Assembly (NCBI GenBank): GCA_021202575.1
Contig: JAJQCU010000288.1
Coordinates: forward strand, 1-8,709
Direction: 5' to 3'
Length of the DNA stretch: 8,709 nucleotides
Source: Lachnospiraceae bacterium
Lineage (GTDB): Bacteria; Bacillota; Clostridia; Lachnospirales; Lachnospiraceae
The notes below the pieces were generated by a model. That model did no database searches, was not told where the DNA came from, and saw only the letters and a list, made by a program, of their open reading frames with translations. The position numbers and the translations under genes are program-made. This document shows, one piece after another, positions 1 to 5,628 of this stretch (position 1 is its first letter; the number at the start of each line of letters is the position of its first letter).

Positions 1-1
1 C

Positions 2-508
2 CGCTATACCATGTTCATTAATTCCGCGGTGGTGGGCTTCGGCCAGGGCTTCCAGCCGGTCTGCGCCTTTAATTTCGGCGCGAAGAAAATCGACCGGGTC
101 AAAAGGTCGTTCTGGTTTGGCGTGAAGGTCATGACTGTGGCGCTGCTCATCCTCTGCGCCATTTCCATGCTCCTTTCGGGAAATATCATCGCGCTGTTCA
201 GAAGGGACGACGCCGAGGTGATCGCCATCGGCACCTTCGCTCTGCGTGCCCAGCTTATCACCATGCCGCTCTGGGGCTATTACACCATGTGCAACATGTT
301 TTCCCAGTCCATCGGCTACGGATTTCGCGCGTCCATCATCTCCTGCGCCAGACAGGGGCTTTTCCTGATTCCCGTGCTGGCTGTCCTTCCCAGTGTCCTG
401 GGGCTCAGGGGCCTGCAGCTATCCCAGCCGCTTTCGGACATTCTCGCGTTCTTACTGGCGCTGGTGCTGACCAGCGGGATTTTAAGGGAGCTGGACAGGA
501 AGGCGTGA
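2..508 (+). CDS. MATE family efflux transporter, C-terminal fragment (5' end outside window)
   Basis: This is the last 168 codons of a multi-pass inner-membrane exporter of the MATE family, which expels drugs or organic cations in exchange for Na+ or H+. The reading frame is open from the window edge (Arg-Tyr-Thr before the first Met at 11), so that Met is internal. The visible N-terminal part, with a GFGQGFQPVCAFNFGAKK segment, matches the conserved MATE stretch in which an N-S-x-V-x-G-x-x-Q-G-F-Q-P block is followed by an F-N-Y/F-G-A-K/R motif at the start of a transmembrane repeat. Hydrophobic segments follow at about window residues 40-60, 80-100, 115-135 and 140-160, and the protein ends in a short charged tail (RELDRKA). 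The family call is firm; the substrate cannot be deduced. It is separated from the phosphate genes by a hairpin and a promoter region, so it is probably a separate transcription unit. Confidence 0.88.
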   Translation, partial: RYTMFINSAVVGFGQGFQPVCAFNFGAKKIDRVKRSFWFGVKVMTVALLILCAISMLLSGNIIALFRRDDAEVIAIGTFALRAQLITMPLWGYYTMCNMFSQSIGYGFRASIISCARQGLFLIPVLAVLPSVLGLRGLQLSQPLSDILAFLLALVLTSGILRELDRKA

Positions 509-528
509 GGCGCAAGTCCTCCTGCTTT

Positions 529-587
529 CCGTCCGGAAAAGATTTTCTTTCCCGGACGGGCAGTCGGGAGATTCTCTTCTTTAATTT
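529..587 (+). terminator. Probable transcription terminator of the MATE gene
   Basis: The arms CCGTCCGG (529-536) and CCGGACGG (552-559) pair perfectly. After one A/C mismatch, five more pairs (538-542 with 546-550) close a three-base loop. The hairpin lies 20 nt after the MATE stop codon. The T-rich stretch that should follow is delayed and interrupted (571-587), so termination may be inefficient or need Rho. An alternative pairing of part of the left arm with 600-610 is described among the findings. Confidence 0.45.
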
Positions 588-614
588 CCAGTAAAAAATT
601 CTTTTCCGGATACC

Positions 615-662
615 ATAACATTTCCTTACCTCTATTTTACATTTCTCCATTTTCATTTTACC
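615..662 (+). promoter_or_regulatory. PhoP/PhoB-box-like direct repeats upstream of pstS
   Basis: Four hexamers resembling the TT(A/T/C)ACA unit known from Bacillus subtilis PhoP sites are seen: ATAACA (615-620), CTTACC (625-630), TTTACA (636-641) and TTTACC (657-662). Their starts are 10, 11 and 21 bp apart, that is, on one face of the helix with one unit missing or degenerate. The last unit begins 39 bp before the presumed -10 of pstS. A similar pair lies 37 bp before the -10 of the Na/Pi gene. The sequences are seen directly; binding by the response regulator encoded downstream is inferred. Confidence 0.4.
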
Positions 663-672
663 TTCCCGTGAT

Positions 673-701
673 AGTTTGTAAACTGCCTCCTGTAGTAGAA
701 T
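673..701 (+). promoter_or_regulatory. Probable pstS promoter with weak -35 and overlapping palindrome
   Basis: A -10-like TAGAAT lies at 696-701, the same hexamer as in the Na/Pi promoter. No good -35 stands at the right distance: TTGTAA (676-681) gives a spacer of only 14 bp. This fits a promoter that depends on an activator. The 12-nt palindrome AGTTTGTAAACT (673-684) covers the expected -35 area and could be an operator half-site pair or chance. Start of transcription would be near 708, giving a leader of about 119 nt. Confidence 0.4.
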
Positions 702-742
702 ACACTCGTACACGAAAAAAGAATACATAGTTTGCGGACTTC

Positions 743-800
743 AGCAGCCGGCGTTGTGCCCCGGAGTATGGAATGCACGGGAATTCGCGGCCGGTCTGCT
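743..800 (+). other. Possible long-range hairpin in the pstS leader
   Basis: AGCAG-CCGG-C (743-752) can pair with G-CCGG-T-CTGCT (790-800) with one bulged T, closing a loop of about 37 nt. It ends 15 nt before the pstS Shine-Dalgarno. The leader from about 708 to 826 holds nothing else that I recognise; no known riboswitch class is apparent. Confidence 0.25.
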
Positions 801-826
801 ATGTGTGCGGGGTCAAAGGAGGAAAA

Positions 827-1765
827 ATGAAATTCAAAAAGGTAGTTGCGTTAGCGACTGTAATGGCAATGGCGGTGTCCATGGCGGCCTGCGGGTCCGG
901 CTCAAGCAGTACGGACACCAGCTCGAGCTCTGAAGTGAGCACAAGCTCTGAGGACAGCTCCAGCTCCGAGAGCAGCTCTTCCAGCGAGGCGGCGGCTGAG
1001 ACGGAAAGCGCACAGGAGACGGCCCTGGTCAGCGGCAAGGTGTCCATGTCCGGTTCCACATCCATGGAAAAATATGTCAGCGCCCTGATTGAGACCTATG
1101 CTGAAATCAATCCCAACATCACGGTAACCGCTGAATACGTGGGTTCCGGCGCCGGTATCGAGCAGGTGATTGCCGGTTCTGTAGACATCGGCAACTCTTC
1201 CAGAAATTTAAAGGACGCTGAGATGGAGAGCGGCGCGGTGGAGAATATCGTAGCCATCGATGGGATCGCGGTGGTCGTAGACCCGGCGAACACGGTGGAT
1301 AATCTGACTCAGGAGCAGCTGATTTCCATCTATACCGGCGAGATTACCAACTGGTCTGAGCTTGGCGGCAGCGACACGCCCATCGTAGTGATCGGCCGTG
1401 AGGCGGGCAGCGGCACCAGAGGAGCCTTTGAGGAGCTGCTTGGCATTGAGGACGCCTGCGCTTACGCTTCTGAGCTTGACTCTACCGGCGCGGTGATCGC
1501 GACTGTGGCGGCGACCGAGGGAGCCATTGGCTACGCTTCCCTGGACAGCATCAATGACACGGTTATCGCGGTGAAGCTGGACGGCGTGGAAGCCACGGAG
1601 GAGAACATTGTGGCGGGAGATTACTTCCTCTGCAGACCCTTTGTGATGGCCACCAACGGCGAGATTTCCGAGCAGAGTGAAGCGGTTCAGGCCTGGTTTG
1701 AGTTTGTGTACAGCGACGAGGGCAAGGCAGTAGCGCAGGAGGTCGGCCTGATCACTGTGGACTGA
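827..1765 (+). CDS. pstS: Phosphate ABC transporter substrate-binding lipoprotein PstS
   Basis: This extracytoplasmic receptor captures inorganic phosphate and hands it to PstCA. The start at 827 is chosen because AAGGAGG (816-822) lies just upstream and a typical lipoprotein signal peptide begins there; an in-frame ATG at 773 would add 18 unlikely residues. The 312-residue product has Lys residues at 2, 4 and 5, a hydrophobic core and a lipobox ending M-A-A-C with Cys22 as lipid anchor. A Ser/Glu/Thr-rich linker (about 23-66) follows. The binding domain carries the features of the PBP-like family: S-G-S-T-S at 75-79, G-S-G-A-G at 106-110, V-D-I-G-N-S-S-R at 119-126 and the phosphate-contacting S-G-T-R at 195-198. 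It is first in the pst cluster, behind PhoP-box-like repeats. Two hairpins follow the stop codon and may stabilise its message relative to pstC. Family and role are secure. Confidence 0.96.
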   Translation: MKFKKVVALATVMAMAVSMAACGSGSSSTDTSSSSEVSTSSEDSSSSESSSSSEAAAETESAQETALVSGKVSMSGSTSMEKYVSALIETYAEINPNITVTAEYVGSGAGIEQVIAGSVDIGNSSRNLKDAEMESGAVENIVAIDGIAVVVDPANTVDNLTQEQLISIYTGEITNWSELGGSDTPIVVIGREAGSGTRGAFEELLGIEDACAYASELDSTGAVIATVAATEGAIGYASLDSINDTVIAVKLDGVEATEENIVAGDYFLCRPFVMATNGEISEQSEAVQAWFEFVYSDEGKAVAQEVGLITVD

Positions 1766-1777
1766 GCGAGGAAGGAA

Positions 1778-1800
1778 ACAGCAGGTTACAGAACTGCTGT
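1778..1800 (+). other. Hairpin 1 in the pstS-pstC spacer
   Basis: ACAGCAG (1778-1784) pairs with CTGCTGT (1794-1800); a bulged G and two further T-A pairs shorten the loop to about four bases. It starts 12 nt after the pstS stop. No T-run follows, so it is not an intrinsic terminator. A role in protecting the 3' end of the pstS message is inferred. Confidence 0.45.
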
Positions 1801-1829
1801 ACTGAGGAAAACGACGACAGTTAAACAAA

Positions 1830-1853
1830 CGTGGACGGGTTCGCCCGTCCGCG
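1830..1853 (+). other. Hairpin 2 in the pstS-pstC spacer, UUCG loop
   Basis: GGACGGG (1833-1839) and CCCGTCC (1844-1850) pair perfectly around a TTCG tetraloop, and three more pairs including one G-U extend the stem to 10 bp (1830-1853). No T-tract follows. It lies 9 nt before the pstC Shine-Dalgarno (AAAAGGA, 1862-1868). Such a stable stem is suited to stop 3' exonucleases or to separate pstS and pstC expression levels. Confidence 0.6.
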
Positions 1854-1875
1854 GCTGTATCAAAAGGATTTGTAA

Positions 1876-2856
1876 ATGATGAGCGAACATCCTGCAATAA
1901 AAAACACGAACAAAAAATCAGAGGCAACAGGAACAGGTTCGATCAACGGAAGCGGAAAAGACAGGGCAATGGCCGAGGTCGCGGCACAGATTATCTTTAC
2001 GGGCTGCGCGGCCGCGGCCATTGTAGCTGTTGCGGCTATCTGCGTCTATATGATCAGAAACGGCCTTCCGGCCCTGTTCACCGTGGGGATTAAGGAGATC
2101 CTCTTTTCCACGGAATGGGCGCCAACGGCGGCGGAACCGAAGTACGGCATTCTGCTGGTCATCCTGACATCCATTGTCGGTACGTCCCTGGCCATCCTGC
2201 TCGGTGTGCCGGTGGGTCTTCTGACCGCGGTCTTTATCGCCGAGGTGGCCCACAAAAATCTGGTGAAGGTGGTGCAGCCGGCGGTGGAGCTTTTGGCCGG
2301 CATTCCGTCTGTTGTGTACGGCCTGCTGGGAATTTATCTGCTGAAACCGGTGATGTATAAGCTGGAACGCTTTGTCTTCGCCGGCAGCACCACACACCAG
2401 TATACCGGCGGCGCGAACCTGATCTCGGCGGTGATTGTGCTGGCGATCATGATACTGCCGACGGTGATCAACGTCAGCACCTCCTCCTTAAAGGCGGTGC
2501 CGATGGAACTGAGAAGCGCCTCCCTGGCGCTGGGGGCAAGCCCGGTGCAGACCATTTTCAAGGTCACCATCCCGGCGGCCCATTCCGGCATCATCTCCGC
2601 CATCGTGCTGGGCGTGGGAAGAGCCATCGGCGAGGCCATGGCCATCACCCTGGTTTCCGGCTCCTCGGTGAACGTGCCGCTGCCCTTCAATTCCGTGCGT
2701 TTCCTGACGACGGCAATCGTCTCCGAGATGGGATACGCTTCCGGAACCCACAGACAGGTGCTCTTTACCATCGGCCTGGTGCTCTTTGTTTTCATCATGA
2801 TTATCAATGTGGCGCTGACCAAAGGACTGAAAAAGAAGGAGGAGGACCATGCGTAA
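1876..2856 (+). CDS. pstC: Phosphate ABC transporter permease PstC
   Basis: This is one of the two membrane subunits that form the phosphate channel. The start at 1876 is supported by AAAAGGA at 1862-1868; a second ATG follows immediately at 1879. The 326-residue protein has a hydrophilic N-terminal extension of about 35 residues. A first membrane helix (about 37-58) follows, then the usual block of helices from about residue 90 onward. The cytoplasmic EAA loop that docks on PstB begins near residue 211 (ELRSASLALGAS) and is followed by G-R-A-I-G-E-A-M at 248-255, a hallmark of PstC/PstA permeases. Length and motif order fit the family. The gene overlaps pstA by 8 nt, which indicates coupled translation and equal stoichiometry of the two permeases. 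No missing motif is seen. Confidence 0.95.
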   Translation: MMSEHPAIKNTNKKSEATGTGSINGSGKDRAMAEVAAQIIFTGCAAAAIVAVAAICVYMIRNGLPALFTVGIKEILFSTEWAPTAAEPKYGILLVILTSIVGTSLAILLGVPVGLLTAVFIAEVAHKNLVKVVQPAVELLAGIPSVVYGLLGIYLLKPVMYKLERFVFAGSTTHQYTGGANLISAVIVLAIMILPTVINVSTSSLKAVPMELRSASLALGASPVQTIFKVTIPAAHSGIISAIVLGVGRAIGEAMAITLVSGSSVNVPLPFNSVRFLTTAIVSEMGYASGTHRQVLFTIGLVLFVFIMIINVALTKGLKKKEEDHA

Positions 2857-3742
2857 CGAAGAAGACATTAGCATCCCGACTCTTTCTGTCCTCGGGAAAA
2901 AGCCCAGGATTGCGGACACCTTTCTGCTGGCACTGATATACATATGCGCCTTTTTCGCGGTGGCGCTGATCGCGGGCATTATCCTGTATGTGGCCTATCG
3001 CGGAATCGGGGTGGTCAACTGGACGTTTCTGACCACCGCCCCCAGCTTCAAAAACGGCACGGTGGGAATTGCCGGCAATATCATCAATACGCTTCTGGTG
3101 GTAGCCCTTACCCTGCTCATCGCCACACCTGTGGGTGTGGGCAGCGCCATTTATTTAAATGAATACGCGAAGGAGGGCCGGTTTACCCGTATCGTGGAAT
3201 TTACCACTGAGACGCTGTCCGGCATTCCTTCCATTATCTACGGCCTGTTCGGCTTCATGCTCTTTGGCTCCGTCTGGGGATATTGCATTCTGACCGGGTC
3301 TCTGACGCTGACCATTATGGTCCTGCCGCTGATTACCAGAAATACCCAGGAGGCCTTAAAGACCGTGCCCTCCTCCTACCGCACCGGCGCGCTGGGCATG
3401 GGGGCGACGAAGTGGTACATGATCCGCACAGTCCTGCTTCCCTCCGCCATGCCCGGAATCGTCACCGGCGTTATTCTGGCGATTGGCCGGATTGTGGGGG
3501 AGAGCGCGGCGCTTTTATTCACCGGCGGCAGCGACAACTCTCTCTTAAAGAGCATCAGCGGTCTGCCCGGAAAGCTGTTGTCCTCCGGCGGGACTCTGAC
3601 CATTGCGCTTTATCTTTATATGTCCAAGGCGGAATATGACACGGCCTTCGGAATCGCGCTGGTGCTGATCGTCATAGTGCTTTTAATCAATTTCGCCACC
3701 AAGGCGCTGACCGCGAAATTTGATGTGACGAGGAGAAAGTGA
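2849..3742 (+). CDS. pstA: Phosphate ABC transporter permease PstA
   Basis: This is the second membrane subunit of the phosphate importer. Its ATG (2849) lies inside the end of pstC and is preceded by a purine-rich GGAGGAGG ribosome site embedded in the last pstC codons. The 297-residue product has a hydrophobic helix at about 25-50, a large loop with the N-W-T-F-L-T segment, and further helices. The EAA loop begins near residue 172 (T-V-P-S-S-Y-R-T-G-A-L-G-M-G-A-T-K-W). G-R-I-V-G-E-S-A at 213-220 is the PstA counterpart of the same motif in PstC. The C-terminus is short and basic. It acts as a heterodimer with PstC, with PstB on the cytoplasmic side. The stop is followed by a 118-nt spacer rather than the close coupling seen before it. 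Confidence 0.95.
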   Translation: MRNEEDISIPTLSVLGKKPRIADTFLLALIYICAFFAVALIAGIILYVAYRGIGVVNWTFLTTAPSFKNGTVGIAGNIINTLLVVALTLLIATPVGVGSAIYLNEYAKEGRFTRIVEFTTETLSGIPSIIYGLFGFMLFGSVWGYCILTGSLTLTIMVLPLITRNTQEALKTVPSSYRTGALGMGATKWYMIRTVLLPSAMPGIVTGVILAIGRIVGESAALLFTGGSDNSLLKSISGLPGKLLSSGGTLTIALYLYMSKAEYDTAFGIALVLIVIVLLINFATKALTAKFDVTRRK

Positions 3743-3754
3743 GTATAACAAACC

Positions 3755-3773
3755 ACTGATCACGGTTATCAGT
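3755..3773 (+). other. Hairpin after pstA
   Basis: ACTGAT (3755-3760) pairs with ATCAGT (3768-3773) around a 7-nt loop, 12 nt after the pstA stop. There is no following T-run, so termination is unlikely; it could mark a processing or protection point within the pst message. Confidence 0.3.
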
Positions 3774-3802
3774 AAATGAAAGAAATCCTGTCTTGCCTGC
3801 CG

Positions 3803-3836
3803 GACGCTTATTCGTGCGCGGGTGAAGAGCCGTGAA
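3803..3836 (+). repeat. Spacer repeat copy between pstA and pstB
   Basis: This 34-nt stretch begins GACGCTT and continues to a G-rich GGGTGAAG and a GTGAA end. It aligns along its length with 5412-5446 behind phoU, with roughly two thirds of positions identical by eye. It ends 10 nt before the pstB Shine-Dalgarno. It codes for nothing recognisable. Confidence 0.4.
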
Positions 3837-3860
3837 TCGTGATAAACAGGAGACTTATAT

Positions 3861-4616
3861 ATGGCAACTTCTTTTAAAATCAGAAATCTGAATCTGTACT
3901 ATGGCGAAAACCATGCCTTAAAGGACGTGGATATGGACATGCAAAAAAACAGCATTACGGCCTTCATCGGACCCTCCGGCTGCGGCAAGTCCACCTTCCT
4001 GAAATGCCTGAACCGGATGAACGATCTGGTACCCAGTTGTAAAATTACCGGCGAGGTGCTTTTGGACGGGGAGGATATTTACGCGCCACAGGTGGATACC
4101 ACAAGGCTGCGCAAAAAGGTGGGCATGGTGTTTCAGCAGCCCAATCCCTTTCCCATGAGTATTTATGACAATATCGCTTACGGCCCCAGGATTCATGGGA
4201 TCAAAAACAGGGCGAAGCTGGACGAGATCGTGGAGGAGTCCCTGAAGGGAGCCGCGATCTTCGACGAGGTCAAGGACCGGCTGAAAAAAAGCGCTCTCGG
4301 CCTGTCCGGCGGCCAGCAGCAGAGACTTTGTATCGCGAGAGCTCTTGCGGTGGAGCCGGAGGTGCTTTTGATGGATGAGCCCACCTCGGCGCTGGACCCC
4401 ATCTCCACCTTAAAAATTGAGGACCTGATGGAGAGCCTGAAGCAGAAATATACCGTGATTGTGGTCACCCACAATATGCAGCAGGCGGCCCGCGTGTCGG
4501 ACTATACCGCGTTCTTTCTGCTGGGGGAGATGATCGAGTTCGACAGCACCACGAATATTTTCAAGAGGCCGAAGGATAAGCGCACCGAGGACTATATCAC
4601 AGGGCGTTTTGGCTGA
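3861..4616 (+). CDS. pstB: Phosphate ABC transporter ATP-binding protein PstB
   Basis: This cytoplasmic ATPase drives phosphate import by PstSCA. All diagnostic parts are present in the 251-residue product: Walker [10 protein letters not shown] at 37-45; Q-loop F-Q-Q-P-N-P-F-P-M at 91-99, in the form typical of PstB; ABC signature L-S-G-G-Q-Q-Q-R at 148-155; Walker B V-L-L-M-D-E-P at 168-174 with catalytic Glu173; and switch His204 in V-V-T-H-N. The ending with D-Y-I-T-G-R-F-G is also the usual PstB C-terminus. The start is fixed by CAGGAG at 3847-3852, eight bases before the ATG. The protein is intact and of normal length, so it should be an active ATPase. It sits between pstA and phoU, the standard order. 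Confidence 0.97.
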   Translation: MATSFKIRNLNLYYGENHALKDVDMDMQKNSITAFIGPSGCGKSTFLKCLNRMNDLVPSCKITGEVLLDGEDIYAPQVDTTRLRKKVGMVFQQPNPFPMSIYDNIAYGPRIHGIKNRAKLDEIVEESLKGAAIFDEVKDRLKKSALGLSGGQQQRLCIARALAVEPEVLLMDEPTSALDPISTLKIEDLMESLKQKYTVIVVTHNMQQAARVSDYTAFFLLGEMIEFDSTTNIFKRPKDKRTEDYITGRFG

Positions 4617-4624
4617 GAATGAGG

Positions 4625-4699
4625 AAGGAGGAGGTTACAGGCTCCGGCTTTTTTGGCGGCGTTTACGGGAGCGGCTGTGAGCTGTAACAGAATAAGAAT
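4625..4699 (+). promoter_or_regulatory. Structured translation-start region of phoU: distant Shine-Dalgarno plus stem-loop
   Basis: A very strong ribosome site AAGGAGGAGG lies at 4625-4634, but the phoU ATG is at 4700, far outside normal reach. Between them GTTACAG (4634-4640) pairs with CTGTAAC (4682-4688), and GCTCC (4641-4645) can add pairs with GGAGC (4668-4672). Folding would place the purine run about 11 nt from the ATG. The sequence directly before the ATG (AATAAGAAT) offers only UAAG at 3-nt spacing. Sequence and pairing are seen; the bridging function is inferred. Confidence 0.45.
4634..4693 (+). repeat. Spacer repeat copy between pstB and phoU
   Basis: This stretch shares GTTACA at its left, a central CGG-(T)5/6-GGCGG-like part and GGAGCGGCTGTGA plus ACAGAAT at its right with the spacer behind phoU (5370-5452). 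The 13-nt block is identical in both copies (4668-4680 and 5433-5445). It overlaps the stem-loop described for the phoU start. Confidence 0.45.
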
Positions 4700-5362
4700 A
4701 TGGCGACAAGAGTAAATTTTGACAGGGAGCTGATCAAATTAAAACAGTCCCTCCTGGAAATGTCCGACCAGATCGAGCACGCCTATGGGAAGCTTTTAAA
4801 GGGACTGCGCAGACGGGATAAGGAGCTTTTGCAGCAGATCAGGGAGGAGGATCATATCATCGACGATATGCAGAGAGCCATTGAATCCCGCTGCCTGACG
4901 CTTCTGATCAAGCAGACTCCGGTGGCCCGGGACATGAGAGTGGTGTCCGCGTCCTTAAAGATGGTCACGGATCTGGAACGAAGCGGCCACCATGCCGCCG
5001 ATATCGCGGAGATTTTTCTCAGGATGAGCCAGTCGGATCTGGATGAGTATTCCCGGGAAATTGACGATATGATCACAAAGGTGGTTATGATGCACAAGAG
5101 CGCGGTTACCTCCTTTGTGGAACGCAACGAGGATCTGGCAAACCAGACCATTGCCTACGATGATGAGATTGACGGCTGCTTTAACAGCATCAAAAATGAT
5201 ATTATCGCCAAAATCCACTCCGGCGCGGCCAATCCGGACGGCTGCGTGGACGCCCTTCTGATCGCGAAATGGCTGGAAAAGGTGGGAGACCACGCGGTCA
5301 ATATCTGCGAGTGGGAGAATTTTCAGGAGACGGGGACCATCGGGGAGCATCGGATCATGTGA
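4700..5362 (+). CDS. phoU: Phosphate signalling complex regulator PhoU
   Basis: PhoU is a cytoplasmic all-helical protein that couples the Pst transporter to the PhoR-type kinase and dampens phosphate uptake and the Pho response. The 220-residue product has the expected two three-helix repeats. The first metal-site motif is D-L-E-R-S-G-H-H-A-A-D-I at 91-102 and the second is W-L-E-K-V-G-D-H-A-V-N-I at 191-202. In the first motif, His97 stands where family members commonly have Asp (usual form E-R-x-G-D), which may change metal binding. The opening R-x-x-F-D-x-E-L is the usual PhoU N-terminus and an in-frame stop (4685-4687) lies just upstream, so the start at 4700 is firm although no normal Shine-Dalgarno precedes it. 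It ends the pst gene set. Confidence 0.94.
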   Translation: MATRVNFDRELIKLKQSLLEMSDQIEHAYGKLLKGLRRRDKELLQQIREEDHIIDDMQRAIESRCLTLLIKQTPVARDMRVVSASLKMVTDLERSGHHAADIAEIFLRMSQSDLDEYSREIDDMITKVVMMHKSAVTSFVERNEDLANQTIAYDDEIDGCFNSIKNDIIAKIHSGAANPDGCVDALLIAKWLEKVGDHAVNICEWENFQETGTIGEHRIM

Positions 5363-5369
5363 TTTCAGA

Positions 5370-5452
5370 GTTACATGAGCGGCGGTTTTTAGCCGCGGCG
5401 GATACGAAGTAGACGCTTTTGCGCATGTGGGTGGAGCGGCTGTGAACAGAAT
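5370..5452 (+). repeat. Composite spacer repeat behind phoU
   Basis: The left part (GTTACA at 5370, then a GCGGC/GCCGC stem at 5379-5396 with a T-rich loop) resembles the left part of the pstB-phoU spacer. The middle and right part (5412-5446, starting GACGCTT) matches the pstA-pstB spacer. The right end GGAGCGGCTGTGA (5433-5445) with ACAGAAT (5446-5452) matches the pstB-phoU spacer. It therefore looks like the fullest copy of a degenerate intergenic element. Confidence 0.4.
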
Positions 5453-5466
5453 GGCAGACAGCAGAA

Positions 5467-5483
5467 TTTACCCAGATTTTACT
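5467..5483 (+). promoter_or_regulatory. PhoP/PhoB-box-like pair upstream of the Na/Pi gene
   Basis: TTTACC (5467-5472) and TTTACT (5478-5483) form a direct repeat with exactly 11-bp pitch and a 5-nt gap, the arrangement known for PhoP sites of Bacillus. The second unit starts 37 bp before the TAGAAT -10, close to the 39 bp in front of pstS. Binding by the encoded response regulator is inferred. Confidence 0.4.
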
Positions 5484-5492
5484 TTCACCGGA

Positions 5493-5520
5493 TTGAAAAA
5501 AAATCAGTTTCTTTTAGAAT
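5493..5520 (+). promoter_or_regulatory. Sigma-70-type promoter ahead of the Na/Pi cotransporter gene
   Basis: TTGAAA (5493-5498) and TAGAAT (5515-5520) are separated by 16 bp, each with one mismatch to consensus, in a locally A/T-rich stretch. Transcription should start near 5527. It is the best promoter in the window and lies behind two TTTAC repeats. An intrinsic terminator begins only 12 bp after the -10. Confidence 0.6.
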
Positions 5521-5532
5521 AAAACAGAGGAG

Positions 5533-5580
5533 GGATGTTCGGAAATTTTCTGATGATTTCCGGGCATCCTTTTGTTTTGG
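5533..5580 (+). terminator. Strong intrinsic terminator between phoU and the Na/Pi gene
   Basis: GGATG-TT-CGGAAAT (5533-5546) pairs with ATTTCCG-GG-CATCC (5556-5569): 12 Watson-Crick pairs and two internal G-U pairs around a 9-nt loop. The T-run TTTTGTTTT (5570-5578) follows at once. It would end the pst-phoU message, but it also lies within about 45 nt of the start site of the promoter at 5493-5520, so it may act as an attenuator. Confidence 0.8.
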
Positions 5581-5602
5581 ACATACTAAGGGACAGTAAA
5601 AA

Positions 5603-5617
5603 TTCCCCGCACGGGAA
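5603..5617 (+). other. Small hairpin at the Na/Pi gene ribosome site
   Basis: TTCCC (5603-5607) pairs with GGGAA (5613-5617) around a 5-nt loop. Its right arm touches the Shine-Dalgarno run AAAGGAAG (5616-5623), five bases before the ATG at 5629, so it could modestly affect initiation. Confidence 0.3.
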
Positions 5618-5628
5618 AGGAAGAGTTT

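Noticed and set aside
405..728. Minus-strand open frames across the MATE 3' end and the pstS promoter region
   Set aside because: No conserved domain and overlap with the promoter elements; nothing supports a gene there.
773..826. Earlier in-frame start for pstS
   Set aside because: It lacks a Shine-Dalgarno and would put 18 residues before a typical lipoprotein signal peptide; the start at 827 has AAGGAGG.
1208..1927. Long open frame on the minus strand across pstS (239 codons)
   Set aside because: It is antisense to the well-supported pstS, has no recognisable domain and spans the structured spacer; it is a shadow of the GC-rich codon pattern.
5379..5396. GCGGC/GCCGC stem behind phoU as the pst-operon terminator
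   Set aside because: Its stem is only 5 bp, the T-run lies in the loop instead of after the stem, and a far better terminator is at 5533-5580.
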